Shown here: positions 27,796-40,755 of the stretch, in pieces
How positions within the stretch are numbered: position 1 is the stretch's first letter
Layout: the number at the start of each line of letters is the position of its first letter
Position numbers and translations under genes: made by a program
The notes under the pieces: model-generated
The model's database searches: none
The model's input: only the letters and a program-made list of their open reading frames with translations
What the model was told of the DNA's origin: nothing
Source of the DNA: Cyanoderma ruficeps
Taxonomy: Eukaryota; Chordata; Aves; Passeriformes; Timaliidae
DNA length: 64,000 nt
Direction of reading: 5' to 3'
NCBI GenBank assembly: GCA_008694505.1
Contig: VZDJ01004378.1
Coordinates: forward strand, 881,508-945,507

Positions 27796-30700
27796 AAAAA
27801 CTGGAGCACTTCATGAATTTGTATGTCATGTTAAATCAGTTTCAAAATTCCACTTGAATTTTTGAATCAAAAGTCCATTTTTGCTTTATGATGCAAATTA
27901 TAGTGCTGGTCTATATTCCCAGAAATCTGGTGATAGAGGAAAACAAGGCAGAGGGATAATTTTGAAAAACAGATGCACAACATTTCTGAAATTAAAAATA
28001 GTCACTCAGTATATTCAAGGATGGACCAATATGGCAAGCTGTTTATCTACCAGTAATCACATTAGATGTTGAGACTTTGACATCACAGCAGATAAAATTC
28101 TGCTTTACAAATGCTTTATCTGAAGTAGTAAATCGTATGCTAGATGCCTGCACGTGTGTGCATGTGTATTTGAGACACGAATTGTACAGCTTTTTTGGCT
28201 CATAAAAATCAGTGAAAAAGTTTTGGCTCTATAGCTAACACAATTTGTTACTAACTTTATTGCTTCTGTTTTAATGTGCAAATGCCAGGCTGATGTCCCA
28301 GTGTAATTCCTCAGAGATATCTGGTAGTGTGTAAAAAGAGCTGTACATTGTGGTATACTATTTGATCTCTCAGAGGACAACAATTTAGGAAAGAGGGTTT
28401 TTTGCACAAGAAACATAACAGTGTGTTCTTAAAAAGTCAGAGAAAGAAAACATCATGAATATAAATCTTAGACTTATAAAGGAAAACACTGAATTAAGAC
28501 TGAAATCAACTTCTGTTTTTCACTTCATAAAATCGGAATACATATGATGCAAACTAAGCAGCTGTGAGAGCCCAATATCTAGCTTATAAAACCTGAGAAT
28601 TATTTTCTTCTTTGCCTCTGATCCCTTTGATTTTTCTCTTTATTTTTTGCAAAATGCCTTGGGAGCAGGATTCCACAACATGGATGGTGATGCCCACTGA
28701 GAAGTCTCTTTTGATCTCGGGAACAGAAGATAAAACTGTAGAAAGAATGAGCCATATTCAACAGAGCTGTTGATTTGAAGAGCAAAGCAATATCGTAAAT
28801 ATACAAGGAATGTGCTGTAATTTATAATATTGCTAAAGAAAATGAGAAAATGAATGCAAACCCTATCTCATATTACACAATACTTGCAGAAGTAATGGAA
28901 GTGACATCAAGTGTGCATCTTCTGTTGAAGCTTTGTAGCTAGAGATATTCCCTTGAGCGGGCAAGGTAAGCTTTGGCATTTGATGAGAAATGCTCCGAAC
29001 AGGAGCAGCATGACTGAGAAAATGCATTGGACAAAGGACACAGACAAGGAAAACCAATGGATAACACCTCTACCTAAGAACACTTTCAGATTTCCCTTGC
29101 ACATACATTTTCCCTGCACTCTGGTATGGAAGAACTTAATATTGTCCTCTTCTGTCTGTCAAGCATGTGCCAGCCATGGTGACTTTGCATATTATATTTT
29201 ACTGTGTTGATATAGGTGAGACAGAGAGATGCAGATATACATGTGTATGCAACCTGGTTTTGGTTTGGAAAACTGGTATAAGTAAAGCTTTACAGTTAGA
29301 TGTTTTTCAATATCACCAAAGTGGACAGAAAACAGTTGATAGATGAAGTTGTAGGAGCAGTGAGAGCAAACAGAAAAAGCAAAATAAAAATGAATAAAAA
29401 AATATCATACTGACTGACCTACGTTCTCTTTCTGTTCTTGAGTTGGTGCTTTCTTCAAAGCAGTGGTGTGTTGGGCACTGCTAATGTTTCAGAAGGTATA
29501 CTAGAAATTAATAGCACTGTGTGGAACCACAATGCCCAGCAGATATGTGAACTGTACTGTGAAAACTGGCAGGTACTTGACAACCTTTGCTTGCCTGCAT
29601 AATGGTTAGAGGCAATGATTTTGATCTGACTTTGCAAAACAGACATATATGCAATGAGCATTAGCAGAGGTAGTGAATAGCTCCTGGAAGGAGCCTTTGC
29701 ATTCTCCCGGGATGGCTGCATTCTTCAGTGTTAGTGATAACAACTGTCAAGTGTTTGCTGTGAGAACCCATGCCAGTAGGATCAGAGGAGTCTTCTAATT
29801 GACTTCAAATAGAATAATCTGAACAAGGGCTTTCTGTAAACACCACAGCAGTTTTTTTGGGCTCTACACTAATAGCATATCTCTAACCTCACATGAGATT
29901 TTCAGAGGGGCCAAGTTGATTCATTATTTGCCAAAAATTACAGAGATCAGTGCGATCCGGCAGTGCTGCCAACATGGCACCACCCTGTTCTTTTGTCATT
30001 AGTGGAAAGAGAAATGTGAAGGGTTTTTTGGTTTTGTGTTTGAATGTTATGAGGTCCAAAAGGCCGTGACTGAAGTAGAAAAGTTACTGCTACTGGCTCC
30101 AAATATTAGAGACAGTTAACTTTATTGAAGCAAAATTATGCTGCATGCCTGGCCTGGATTTTGAGACAGTATGGATGTCTGTGACCACTTACACACAGCT
30201 GGAGTGAATTTTATTTTCCTAGAGTTCAGAATGGCTAGAAATATGAAAGTATCTATCTTCACTGTGGAAGTTTGATGTTGAGTATTTTTGCCCTATTTTG
30301 CCCTCCCTACAAAAATACAGACATGTAAATAGCAAGTATTCATGCCCTAAGGAGAGAATGAAAGCATTTCAGAGATCAAGGTAAGACTGAACGTGGGAAA
30401 GAATTAGGTATGGAACCTAAGCTCCTTTGATTCCAGTTCTACTATCAAATTAGTCATGATCATGTGTGGTACAAAGGAAAGCAAATTGTCTTCCCTTCTC
30501 AATTTCTTCATTTTTCACATAGCACTAAGAAAACATGGATCAGTATAAGGAAGACACAATGTAAACACTTTTAACAGCTTGTCTTTTGCAGAGTTCATCA
30601 ACTTAGAAACGTACATAGTGAAGCCCATGCTGTGCCAAAAAAAGTCTATGTGTTTGTAACTGGTTTCAATAAACAGTTTTTACCCAAGGTATAACATTAT

Positions 30701-31004
30701 TAACGTGCTGTCTAATGGTACTTAGCAAGCTGTGGTGTTCTCTCCTGACTTCAAACACCTGGAAGAAACAAATTACATTATGATCAGCTTCTTGCAATGA
30801 CATCAGCATGAGCAGAGAAAGTTCAGTAGAAACACACACTTCTGTGACAGAGTTCAATTAATGCAATTGAACATAGTTATATGTATCATAAGTCTTTTAG
30901 ATTTTAAAATTATTAGTGCTCCTTATATGTTTTACATGTTTTACATGTCTTGTCTTTACATGTCATACTCTATTTCTTGACAATGTAATGGTTTAAAAGA
31001 TGTG
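27796..31004. other. Non-coding unique sequence
   Basis: AT-rich. The longest frame is 103 codons (28105-28416, minus), with no recognised domain. No repeats beyond short direct copies such as TTTTACATG around 30.93 kb. Confidence 0.55.
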
Positions 31005-31101
31005 ATCCTTGAGATGGTCCTGTGCAGGGTCAGGAGCTAAATTTTGATGATCCTTCTGGGTCCCTTCCAACTCAGGATATTCCATTACTTGATTCTATGA
31101 C
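31005..31101 (+). mobile_element. CR1 LINE 3' end, plus orientation, about 100 bp
   Basis: The string TGATGATCCTTCTGGGTCCC followed by TTCCAACTC and then GATTCTATGA is a clear if worn CR1 3' terminus. The tail unit survives as a single copy. It is severely 5'-truncated and non-coding. Confidence 0.8.
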
Positions 31102-31470
31102 TTGCCTGATCAGTACTGGAAAAAGCTGTTTATTTGAATTCTAGGTGAGGAATACAAACCCTTTTTGCCATCATGGTCCAGCACAACCCAAAAAACAATC
31201 TTGCCCTCAGAAGGTTTTCTAATTTTCAGTGATATGTTCTAGCATCCCAAAATGCTTCTCTGAAATTGACACTTCGGAAATGGAAGACAGATGCTTCCTT
31301 TACACAGTCATTTTTGAGTGGGATCATCTATAGAGTATGACAGGAGATGAATTTTAGCCTACTGAAGCCAAGTTCCGTAGGTCTCATACAGACTGTGAAG
31401 GAAGATAGATCTGTCCAGAAGCAATTGCCAAAATCCTGGTCTGAATAACTTTAATGCAGGAATTTCTTAC

Positions 31471-31819
31471 CTTCTGAAGACTGTAGAAGAAACTCATAGC
31501 AATCAGGTTCACTGGGCTCACATTTTCTTTTAGAATCATCCCACTGAATTTTCTTCTCCTTCAGGTATTTTCTATTATCATAATATCTTCTTTGCCGTGT
31601 AGTCATAATTTTTTTTAGTGAGCTTTCTAAGGAAGTAAGTATATTCACCCTTGTGATCCAGCGAAAGAGAGGACCCTGACATCCTAGCAGCAGAGGGGCT
31701 GAAGCTGCGCAGTCTGACATTTCCACCATCTTCAGCAGCTGACAATGGATGGCACTGGAGAAATTTTGAGTGTGGCCCTTGCTTGTTATACTGGAAAGCA
31801 CCTCTGTTCATGCAAGTCA
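31471..31819 (-). other. Candidate internal exon (349 bp) with a frame break, unassigned
   Basis: On the minus strand the segment is bounded by a strong acceptor (CCTATTTTTCAG) and a strong donor (TCAGAAG followed by GTAAGAAAT). The frame open from the acceptor covers VTCMNRGAFQYNKQG through SLSLDHKGEYTYFLRKLTKK and then stops near 31578. A second frame, offset by one, continues from the same place to the donor with a charged peptide (MTTRQRRYYDNRKYLKEKK and on to YEFLLQSSE). The two frames meet at a run of eight A (31611-31618 on the plus strand), where one inserted or deleted base, in evolution or in assembly, would join them. I do not recognise the protein. It may be a real exon with an assembly indel, a decayed exon, or chance; the paired splice sites make it the best coding candidate in the window. 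Confidence 0.25.
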
Positions 31820-33018
31820 CTGAAAAATAGGACATATGTTTCCTTTTCTTCCTTTGTTGTATGAAAACTACCTCTTTTTAAACATATTTTTCACAGACAA
31901 AATAAACTACATTTTCTTACCATTACAGCAAATATCAGTTTTAAATGGGAGAAATTTTCTTCAGACAGGAAACACAAGACAGTACAACACATTTGTACTA
32001 ATTTTAACTTGAAATGTCCATCATTATTTTATTTTCATTCTTGTTTTTATTTTAGAAAATCATCTGTGACCTCTGCTGTGATGAAGTGGCTGTCATATTA
32101 GACACTACTTACAAAACCGGACATATTGGTCAACAATCATTCTGTTTTGTTCACACAATAGTTGCTAGTCTAAATGTGTTCGGAAACTATGGTTTATATG
32201 CTATTTTATTTGGTTAAAGCAAAACACTTCTTTTAAACCTCTGTTTTACTGCCTGTCCAGTCAAGATATTCAGATTCCTTGAGATGCACATTCTTTAACT
32301 AATTACCAGAATTGTAAATCAATAATCAGATTAGTAGCTTCTTACAGAAAGCAAGGGATTTGCTCTTCCTGACTGACAGCAGTCATGTTGTTCATAATTA
32401 GGATTAGTCCTTTCAGGAGACTGAAGATTACAACGATATGTACACTATGGCATTTTTTTTCTCCTTCAGTGTCTCTTCCAGCTCTTTATCCCAACTTGGA
32501 CAGTACTGTATGACTTACGTCTCTGCTCCCCAGATCACCCAACAAACCAAAGAGAGCATGATGTTTGCTTTATAAATGGATAGAATTTGGCATTTTGAAA
32601 GAAACTCCCAGCAGGATGGTCTCCCCTGCTGAAATATGTCAGTAGCCATCTCTCTTCATTATCCAAATGGCCTTTTTGATGAATGGCAGCAGCAGTCTTT
32701 CCTTGTTATAGCTAGTTAGCTGAATGCTCATCACTATTGTTTTAGCATAATTATCTTCAGGGTTAGGTGGAGGCCAGACTGTTCTCCATTAATGCTAAAA
32801 TACTAGAGTTGATTTTTGTTCACGACTGTTAGCACCAAGGCGTGAAAACAGATTGTGAATACCGAGAAAAACAATCCATCATTTAGTCATGCAGAATGTG
32901 CAAGAACATTTTTTTATTTGTTCCTTTTATAGAAGGTATTACTTTAAAAATTCTTTGAAGTGTTGAAACTTATACTCATGTCAAATCAAATGCTACTAAT
33001 CTGTTGAGTAGGAAGGAA

Positions 33019-33462
33019 TTAATATATTTTCAGGAATGTTTGCATCTCTCTGACTTGTTTAAACCAAACATAATCTCCTGATATTGTTGTGTGTCTGAAG
33101 AGGGGGAGAAAAAAGGAAAGAGAGTGGTACAGTTCATTAGTTAAGAAATGCGGTGATTGTGTTGCTTGAAGTTGTAGCAATGGAAAGGTTTTGATAGTTT
33201 GAGACATTACTGCAAATAAAGGATGGGGGAAGGAGGGGGGGGAAATTTCTATGCTAATCTCCTGATAAGATAACGTGTTACGTCCCCTTACTGTAAGACC
33301 TAAGTCCACCACCTCAGACTGCATGGCTGTTATATAAGCTGTTATTTGGATTATGAAACTGAGATCTGATTGCAATTCACTCATGGGGAAATAAGCCTCA
33401 TAGAGTCTATTCAAATTTTCAGAGAAGACACGTGTTTGTGGTGCTCTTATATCCTCCTCCAT
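33019..33462 (-). other. Longest open frame (147 codons), probably not a gene
   Basis: The frame begins MEEDIRAPQTRVFSENLNR and ends in a Phe/Leu-rich tail with no recognisable motif. Its first 60 residues look more protein-like (acidic and amphipathic) than the rest. No promoter, upstream acceptor or poly-A signal was established. It is listed because it is the longest frame in the window; chance is the more likely explanation. Confidence 0.1.
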
Positions 33463-34404
33463 TTGCTGTGTAATCCTGTCAGATCAGCCACAGAGGGGAG
33501 AGGTCCCAGGCACTGCATCCCCATGGACAGGGGCCATCCAAGGGGTTGGACCTAGTAATGGACAATATGTAGGGAGGGGTTTTATTTGTTCAGTTGGGGC
33601 TTTTTTTAGCACAAAAATTTGAGATTTCTTTTCTAAATTCATGATTTGAAACTACGAGTTGTGGGATTTCTCTAAGCTGTCCTAACAAGTGCTGCAGTTT
33701 CCTCCACATGACCAGGAGGGAACATTCCTCTCAGAAGCAAGAGACTTAACCTGAAGAGATGAAATATTTGTACCTTTTTTCTTTTTTTCTCCTTTCCACA
33801 GGCTGACCCACCTAAGGTTTTAGAATTATTACATCCAAGTGAGGTGTGTTGTTGCATACCTTTGTTATATGTTTCAGTGAAGGAGACATGCACAGAATGC
33901 ACATGAGTTTAAGTAGTGTTGTGAAGTAGTGCCTTGCTTGTGTAGAAGTGAACTGGAGAACAATTCAAAATTCAAAACAGCCTGCCTAATCAGAGCAGGT
34001 GTTCCCATTGTGGGAAGACTCTAGGAAGTAGGGGCATGAGAAGGTTGAGATGTCTGTATGGTGCTGGCAATGAAAAATATTGGCCAAAGAGCTGCAAATA
34101 TATATCAGGGAAAGAAATTAGTTCCAGCAATTTGCAGTTTATTCAGATGCAGAAAGCACTTTAAATTGATTTTGAAATAATAGCAGAAGAGAGGAAAGAG
34201 GTGGGTGGGAGCACAATCTATCTTACCAAGTACATATACAAATAATTGTATATTTCATATCTGGATGGAATTATATTTTCTGGTCTCCAAAGTACTAAAG
34301 AACATTAGTTATTCTTGACATTGACTTTAATTGAGCATATTTTTAGTCATAAACATGAGTAACAAGTTGCTTACTGGAAAAAACTTTCTTATCACCATTT
34401 AAAA

Positions 34405-34456
34405 AAGGGAAGGGAAGGGAAGGGAAGGGAAGGGAAGGGAAGGGAAGGGAAGGGAA
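34405..34456. repeat. (AAGGG)n pentanucleotide microsatellite
   Basis: Ten consecutive GGG tracts spaced by AA, interrupted only at the right end (AAGAGG). The plus strand is pure purine and satisfies the G-quadruplex pattern of four or more G3 runs with short loops. It could also form triplex DNA. The array is perfect, which implies recent expansion. Confidence 0.95.
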
Positions 34457-37400
34457 GAGGATATGCTGTTTAGTCATTTTGTGGGTTATGAGCATTTAAA
34501 GTTGAATTTCAATACAGTGGAGGTATTGCCCACCTTGTATTACTGATAAATTTGTGTTGCAGTTATTGTAACTGAGGAAGAACTTTATTTTGTTCTGTCA
34601 TACTGTATGCATTTTTCCCAGCCGTTTATATTAAGAACAGCTTTTGTATGTCAAATTAGTGAACCTGGCTCCAATCTGCAATTGATTTACTGCTCTTGCC
34701 TTCAGGGCCATCATCTCAGTGAAACTAGAAGACATACCAGCTTTGACATACTGTACAGGAAGTTTTTTTGAACAAATCAGGCTTGCCAAACCCTAAGGTC
34801 GTCAGGCAAACAGAGTCGTTGACTGAGTAAAAGCTGGGAAGCTCTTGAGGTCTGGGTCACTGTTTAACATTAGATTACAAGCTTCTCTTATTTAATAAAA
34901 ATTTAAAGGATGGCCTCAAGCTCAGAAAGCCATTGTGCACATGCCTGTCTTTAAGCATGTGTGAAGTCCTGCTGATTTGAATATGAGTACTTCCTGCAGC
35001 AGAAGGCCATGGGAAGCTGGAGAAAAGTATGTGCGAGATCAAATATTGTCTTCTTTGGTCTTGATCTCCTTGTGAGGTCTGAGTACAGTAGCGTCTTTTT
35101 TTTTTTTCCCTAAGATCTTGAGATTATTTTCCTACCACATAAAAATAGACTTAACAGAAAGCAGAGTCCTGATTCAAAGGCTAGTGTTGCTTGTCACAGT
35201 TATTTGGATAGACAGATATTTTTCTGGATGGACTCCTGACTTGCATTTGTGCATAAGTGCTGTGAGCTCTCACCAGGAGCTTCAGGCTCTGTGTGTAACA
35301 GCTCAGACACTGGGTTTAGATCTCTTGAAAACTTGATTTTTTGCTATCACAAAACATGTGTAGAAGAGACTTAAAATTAGCATTCTGGGAAAAAGAAAGA
35401 GACACTGGGTAGAAAAAATAAACATAAAATAGCAATTTAGGCAAAAAAATATTCAGATAAATATAATTTTAATGTTTTTTGAAAAGGATATGCAATAAAA
35501 ATTCCCACTAGTGTTCTATGCCTCCTATGCCTTGCTCTGCTTTTAATGACATAAATTTCCCACAAGGAACACAAATAGGAAACTGAGGGAAAAAATAAAC
35601 AATGATCTACTTACTTTGAGGTTTGTGTTATTGCTGTCACTATGGTGTCAGAAAGCCTCCTATGTAAAACAGACATGTTTTGTAATTACACATTTTCTAG
35701 GGTACTTCATAATTACTAAAAAGAAATTTGAAAAGAATTTTCATCAAGGTTGGAGGCTTATAATATGTTTTCATTCAGAAATAAAGGAAAGTGATGTTCA
35801 TATTTCTAAGGGATTAAAATTGAGTGTTGCAACAATTTATAGATTATTTTCCTCTAATTTTTTAATGCTACAGGGTATGGGACAAGAACTCGCTTTGTCC
35901 TGACACCATGAAGTTCATGTTACTGTAATCTTATTTTGGGTGCATTATAACAGTCATTAAGATATGCTAAAATAACTGTATGTTAAATAACTGTACTTAA
36001 ATTTTTTTTTTCCTGATATATATGCTCTTTCTAAAGTTTTCTAGTATAATGATTATCTGTACTCTCCTCAAAATGTTCTGGCTTTGGTTTGTTTTCTTTT
36101 TATATAAATTTCATATCTTCTTGCATTTTACTCTCAAAACTGCTCATTCCAACACCCTGCATTTCTTTGTAGGTAGTTGCAGTTGTATGCTTTGCCTTTG
36201 AAAGAAAAGGAAAATGAAATCAGGTTTGTGTTATGCAGCGTTTGGTGTGTATCTTTACATAAAATGGCATTGTACCATTTTTAATGCCATATCTCAGACA
36301 CTAAATGGTTTGGTCTCTTTCTTTCCTCTCTAGAACAAAATTTGACACCTGGCTTTCTCTCAAAACTAAGAGCATTATAATGTGGGAACTCAACCTGATA
36401 AACTTGGGAGGGAGTGGATAATTGTTGTTGTAGGTGTTCACATACCAGTGCATTTATGTTTACTCCTGTTTGTTTCTAGCAACCCTTACCTCAGCAAATT
36501 TGGCAAGTCTCCCCATTTAGCCCACATCTCTATTGTTTGTAGACTAATTGTGGAATTCAGCATTTGCACATAGGGCACTACAGTGGTGTCTCAGGAATGT
36601 CTCCTTCAGTGAGAACAAAGATTGTTGTTCTTTGCCTGGAATATAATTTACTGAAAGAATCCCAATTGTTTGACTTCATCTGGAATCCCTACAGAGCTGT
36701 GAAGAAAGTGTAATAACACACAAAAAGTAAAACTGCTGTCAGTGCCAGTGTATGAAGAAGTGCTTGCCGAAAAATTATTCTGTCTTAAGCACTTGAGCAC
36801 TAGCATTTAAAGATTATCAGGAAGTTCCATGACTTTGAAAAATAAATAATTGTTGTCTGGAGTTCTTAGTTGGTGTGAATCAAGCTTAATTGTGCAAATG
36901 ATGTACAGACAAAGAGATTTTACAGTAAAAAAAAAATTCTTACAGTAGTGCTTTTGATCAGTATTTTACTGTACATAATGGGCATTTGGGAATATTTTCA
37001 TCAGTCTGTCAGTGATAATATTCCAGGTATTTTTCATAGAAGATCTCATATATTAAATGTGTGCTTAAACTTCATGTTTGCAGCCTGCACCACAAAAATA
37101 ACATATAAAGCCTATACTTTTAGCATTTCAGTACTTTTTAAAGGCTTTCTTTATTTATTTGAAAATCTTGAAATCTTCCATCAATATAATGCAAATGGAA
37201 CCTCAGAAAAGAGCACAAAATATGACCCCAGTATCCTGTGCAGACCCTTTATACAACCAAATGTACACCAGTTGTACTCACCTCTTAAATCCACAGAAAA
37301 GAGAGATCCACACTCACGAAATTATTTGCATGAGCATGGACCAAATTTCAATGTAATTGGCTTATGCAAATCACATTAGCAGGAAACCAGACCAAAAAAT

Positions 37401-38467
37401 GCAAAGAATGAAGGCAGTTGCAGCCTTATCTAAAATCTCTTACACATAGTCTATTCACTTTCTGAAAGTCCTGGGAATCAGAACAAATGTTTAAGGAAGT
37501 AGCACTAAAATAGGGCTGCAAAGTTAAAAATTATGAACAGCTTTAGACCTTCTTAAAGTTTCCAATATATGAAGGGTATGAGCACCTCAACACCATCTTT
37601 GTATAGGCTCTTTTCAGTAAAAGGTAGAAGAATGCCCCCAGGTAAATATCCTTACATAGCACGTGGATTTAAAATGATTTTTACAGAGTTTTTCTTTGCA
37701 GGATGAGGTTATGAGTATTTGGTTAAGGGTTGTGTATGAAAACTGATTCTTAAATGTCTATAGTTTGAAAGAATGTTACATAACATAAAATTATCCAGTA
37801 CTCCGTAGTTTTGGTGGGGTGAGACGAGAACATTCACATTTAAAGGAGAACCTCCTACACAACTATTTCTACTCAAGGCTTGTTGTCCTGTACATGTGAT
37901 ATCATGTAATTTCTTTTGAAGCCTGTTACTAATTTAATAATATCATGAGAGAGTAAAATTTCACCATAAAATAACTGTCAATATTCAACAAATTTCTACA
38001 ATTGTGTCCAAGTATCTAAGAAATTTCATAAACAGGGTACGTTTACATAAAGCTTTAAGCATACCCATGTTAAAGAGTCTTAGCCAATTTGAATCATGTG
38101 AAATCTTGTTATAATGAGTTAGTATAAGGAACTGTTCAAAGGAGGGAGTGGATATAGTTGAAAGAAAAAAAGATTAAATTATATTATTTGCTTTCCCAGA
38201 AAATAAAATTAACTTACCATGTTAAAAGTATGCAAAACCCCACAAGACTAAATTAAGCAAAAAAATTTGCAGAAAATATAAGATGGGTTTTGAAGCTTGA
38301 GTCATAAAAAATATGTTCATATAACCAAGCAAAATTCTTGGTGATCTTAATTTTGTTGCCCTCCAGTTCCACATATTATTTTCCAGCATACTTTCAGGTC
38401 TTTGCTGTGTACGCCCTCCCCACTGTGTTAGCTAGGTGACTTGCTGGAGGAGGATATCAAACTCCTA

Positions 38468-38489
38468 CAGATGGAGTATACTCCATCTG
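38468..38489. repeat. Perfect 22-bp palindrome
   Basis: The half-site CAGATGGAGTA is followed at once by its exact reverse complement. The palindrome contains two CAGATG E-box-like half elements facing each other, and CTCCTA occurs just outside both ends. Confidence 0.85.
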
Positions 38490-39518
38490 CTCCTATAGAA
38501 CTATAATTTCTATGTTTGATAATGTAGATATTTATTCCTGTAATTTCCTTATTCCCTGGGTTTTCCAGTCACCTTTGCTCCTGATCTTTTTTCTTGTTTT
38601 AAGTCTTAAACTACCTGTTTAAAAATGTTATGCACTCATCTGGACACTCATCTCATTCACTCTTTTTGAATGGCTAGTTCTACATTTGTATATTTTTAAG
38701 CATTTTAAAATCACTTTCTAATTTCCTTTGTTTAAACCACCTGCTTCAAAATTGTCTTTTTAAGATTTTGTTTTCTCTTTGTGGTTATTAGTGGCATGTG
38801 CATAAATTTGAATGTGACAATGTTGTCAGCATATGGGACACAGAGGGTTTGAGGCTGTTCCTTCAATGGTCTCAGTGAAAATCCATAGTGTCAAGTGATT
38901 TGTAAGACATGTGTGATCAATAATTTGTCAGCACAAAACTAATAGCCATTTTCTCCATTGCAGTATTTCCCAGAAAACACAACAGAGACAGCTGTGCTTA
39001 ATGCAATTTTATATGAGGGATGTCTATAGATGGCCTATTGAGGCCTAAATTTTAAAAAATATAAATAATTTGTGTTGGACCAAAACTGAAGGTAAGATGA
39101 AGAACAGTGTTTGGATGTTGCTGTTATTTAATTAACTTTAATAGAAATCAGTGGCTGAATTCTAGAGTATCTTGAAGCTTGTTCTTGAGGCAGTGGATAA
39201 ACTGGGGAATTGTCCTTGATTTTCAGATGGTTTATGGAGTTTAGGAGCACTGCATTTTTATTGCAAAGTTCTTAATGAGGCTTTATGATATTGTAAGTTT
39301 TCTGAGTGGTCACTAATATTTGAAGACACATCACTAGGGTTAATATTAGACATGACTTTATCAATTTTCATAAAATATTAACTATTATGAAAACAGTATT
39401 CTGTATTCTTGTGCATCTAAACCATGACTACATGTTTTGAAGGCTTACCAATAATCTATACAATTTTACCATTGAAATGGTGAGGCTTAGTTTAAGTTAT
39501 GATTAAAAGTATAATTAA

Positions 39519-39609
39519 TTCTAGTAGAAAATTAGAGCTTTTAAGGTTTGTCTTTCTGAGAAGAAAATTCTAGCAGAAAATTAGAGCTTTGAAGGTTCTT
39601 CTTTCTGAG
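39519..39609. repeat. Tandem duplication, about 49-bp unit, two copies
   Basis: TTCTAG(T/C)AGAAAATTAGAGC and the following bases through CTTTCTGAG occur twice, starting at 39519 and 39568, with only a few differences. It is a local, fairly recent duplication. Confidence 0.85.
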
Positions 39610-39714
39610 CTTTCATCATAGAAATTAAGTGACATAACCTCATTAATCTGCAATAAAAGTAATGTACTCTTTTGAAATATCTTTAATAATAATAATATCT
39701 TTAATAACAATAAT

Positions 39715-39865
39715 GGCTTGGGTTGAAAGGGACATTAAAGATCATCTAGTCCAACCCTCCTGCCATACCTTCAACTAGACCAGGTGGCTCAAAGTCCCAT
39801 CTGAGTGGCCTTGAACGTCCAAATTCGCCGAGATCAGGTATGAACATTCTCCAGAGTGGCATTCT
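39715..39865 (-). mobile_element. CR1 LINE 3' end, minus orientation, about 150 bp
   Basis: The plus strand carries the reverse complement of a CR1 3' UTR: GGGTTGAAAGGGACATTAAA, then ATCATCTAGTCCAACCCTCC and later ACTAGACCAGGTGGCTCAAA. This is the best-preserved of the short CR1 tails. The terminal octamer repeat is absent, replaced by an AT-rich TAATAACAATAATGG edge. Around 39.82-39.84 kb the match is disturbed, probably by a small insertion. Confidence 0.88.
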
Positions 39866-40735
39866 TTTTTTTAACTGATACAGCTCTTAGTATAACTCGA
39901 GAGGCACAGACAATTTATCTTCATCGGATGTGTAGTCCAGAGTGGGGTGGGGAGTGGGGAAAGACATGTAGGGGAGGAGTCTTTTTGTGCATATAAGAGA
40001 CTGAAAACCTGAGATGTTTGTGAAAGTAGTTCCAAGGGTTTTGGCAACAGGAAGAGATGCCACTGGCTTTGAATGGATTACCTAGTAGAATGAAGAAATA
40101 TTTTGGAAGGACCCATATGATAAACTATCTAATTTACCTTTGATCTTGAAAGCTACATTTGTCTGTTTTTTGGTTTTTTTCCTCCATCTATTGTTTTCAG
40201 CTCCCACTGGTTTTGTCAGGTCTGCTATTAGACATGTAAGCTCCTAAGGGCCTGGAACATGTTTGCCTGTGTGTTTCCCAAAAGCCATTCTGAGCACTAC
40301 TCATAAATAATACATTTGTGCAGTCTGCACACTGTCTCACCCAACGTAAGTTCTCTCTTTTTCAGAAGAGAATCATTAAAGACATGAGCACATACACATT
40401 AAATTATCTTTTCTAGGAAATATGAGAAGACCCTTTTTATGTGGGGTGGACTCCTAGGCAAGTCAGCTGTCAGTTAATAGTTAGAATTCTGGCTGAAGCA
40501 CCAAACAGCCACATCAGCATTCCAGTGCTCAACCTGCGTGCTTCTGCTGCAAAACTAGGCCTTTGCAACACTGGGCAGCTGCTGCTTTTCAAAAGTATGA
40601 ACAAAACCTAGTCAATTAGGAACAGAAACTATGCAAACAAGTTAAAAAATGAGTTTAAAAATCAAGTGTGTGCTATGACTCATATACTTCAGCTTGTCCA
40701 GGACTATGCAGAAACGCATGAGACAGTAAAAGATG

Positions 40736-40755
40736 TAATAATAATAATAATAATA
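40736..40755. repeat. (TAA)n microsatellite
   Basis: Almost seven perfect TAA units. Confidence 0.85.

Larger units (their letters stand above)
31820..39714. other. Non-coding unique sequence
   Basis: Holds the two longest open frames of the window: 147 codons at 33019-33462 (minus) and 143 codons at 36948-37379 (plus). Neither shows a domain, signal peptide or repeat that I recognise, and frames of this size occur by chance in 64 kb. The GGGAA microsatellite at 34.4 kb and a perfect 22-bp palindrome at 38.47 kb also lie here. Confidence 0.55.

Noticed and set aside
36948..37379. 143-codon plus-strand frame as a gene
   Set aside because: No domain, no promoter or splice context, Phe/Ile/Leu-rich composition typical of AT-rich chance frames, and a length compatible with chance in 64 kb.
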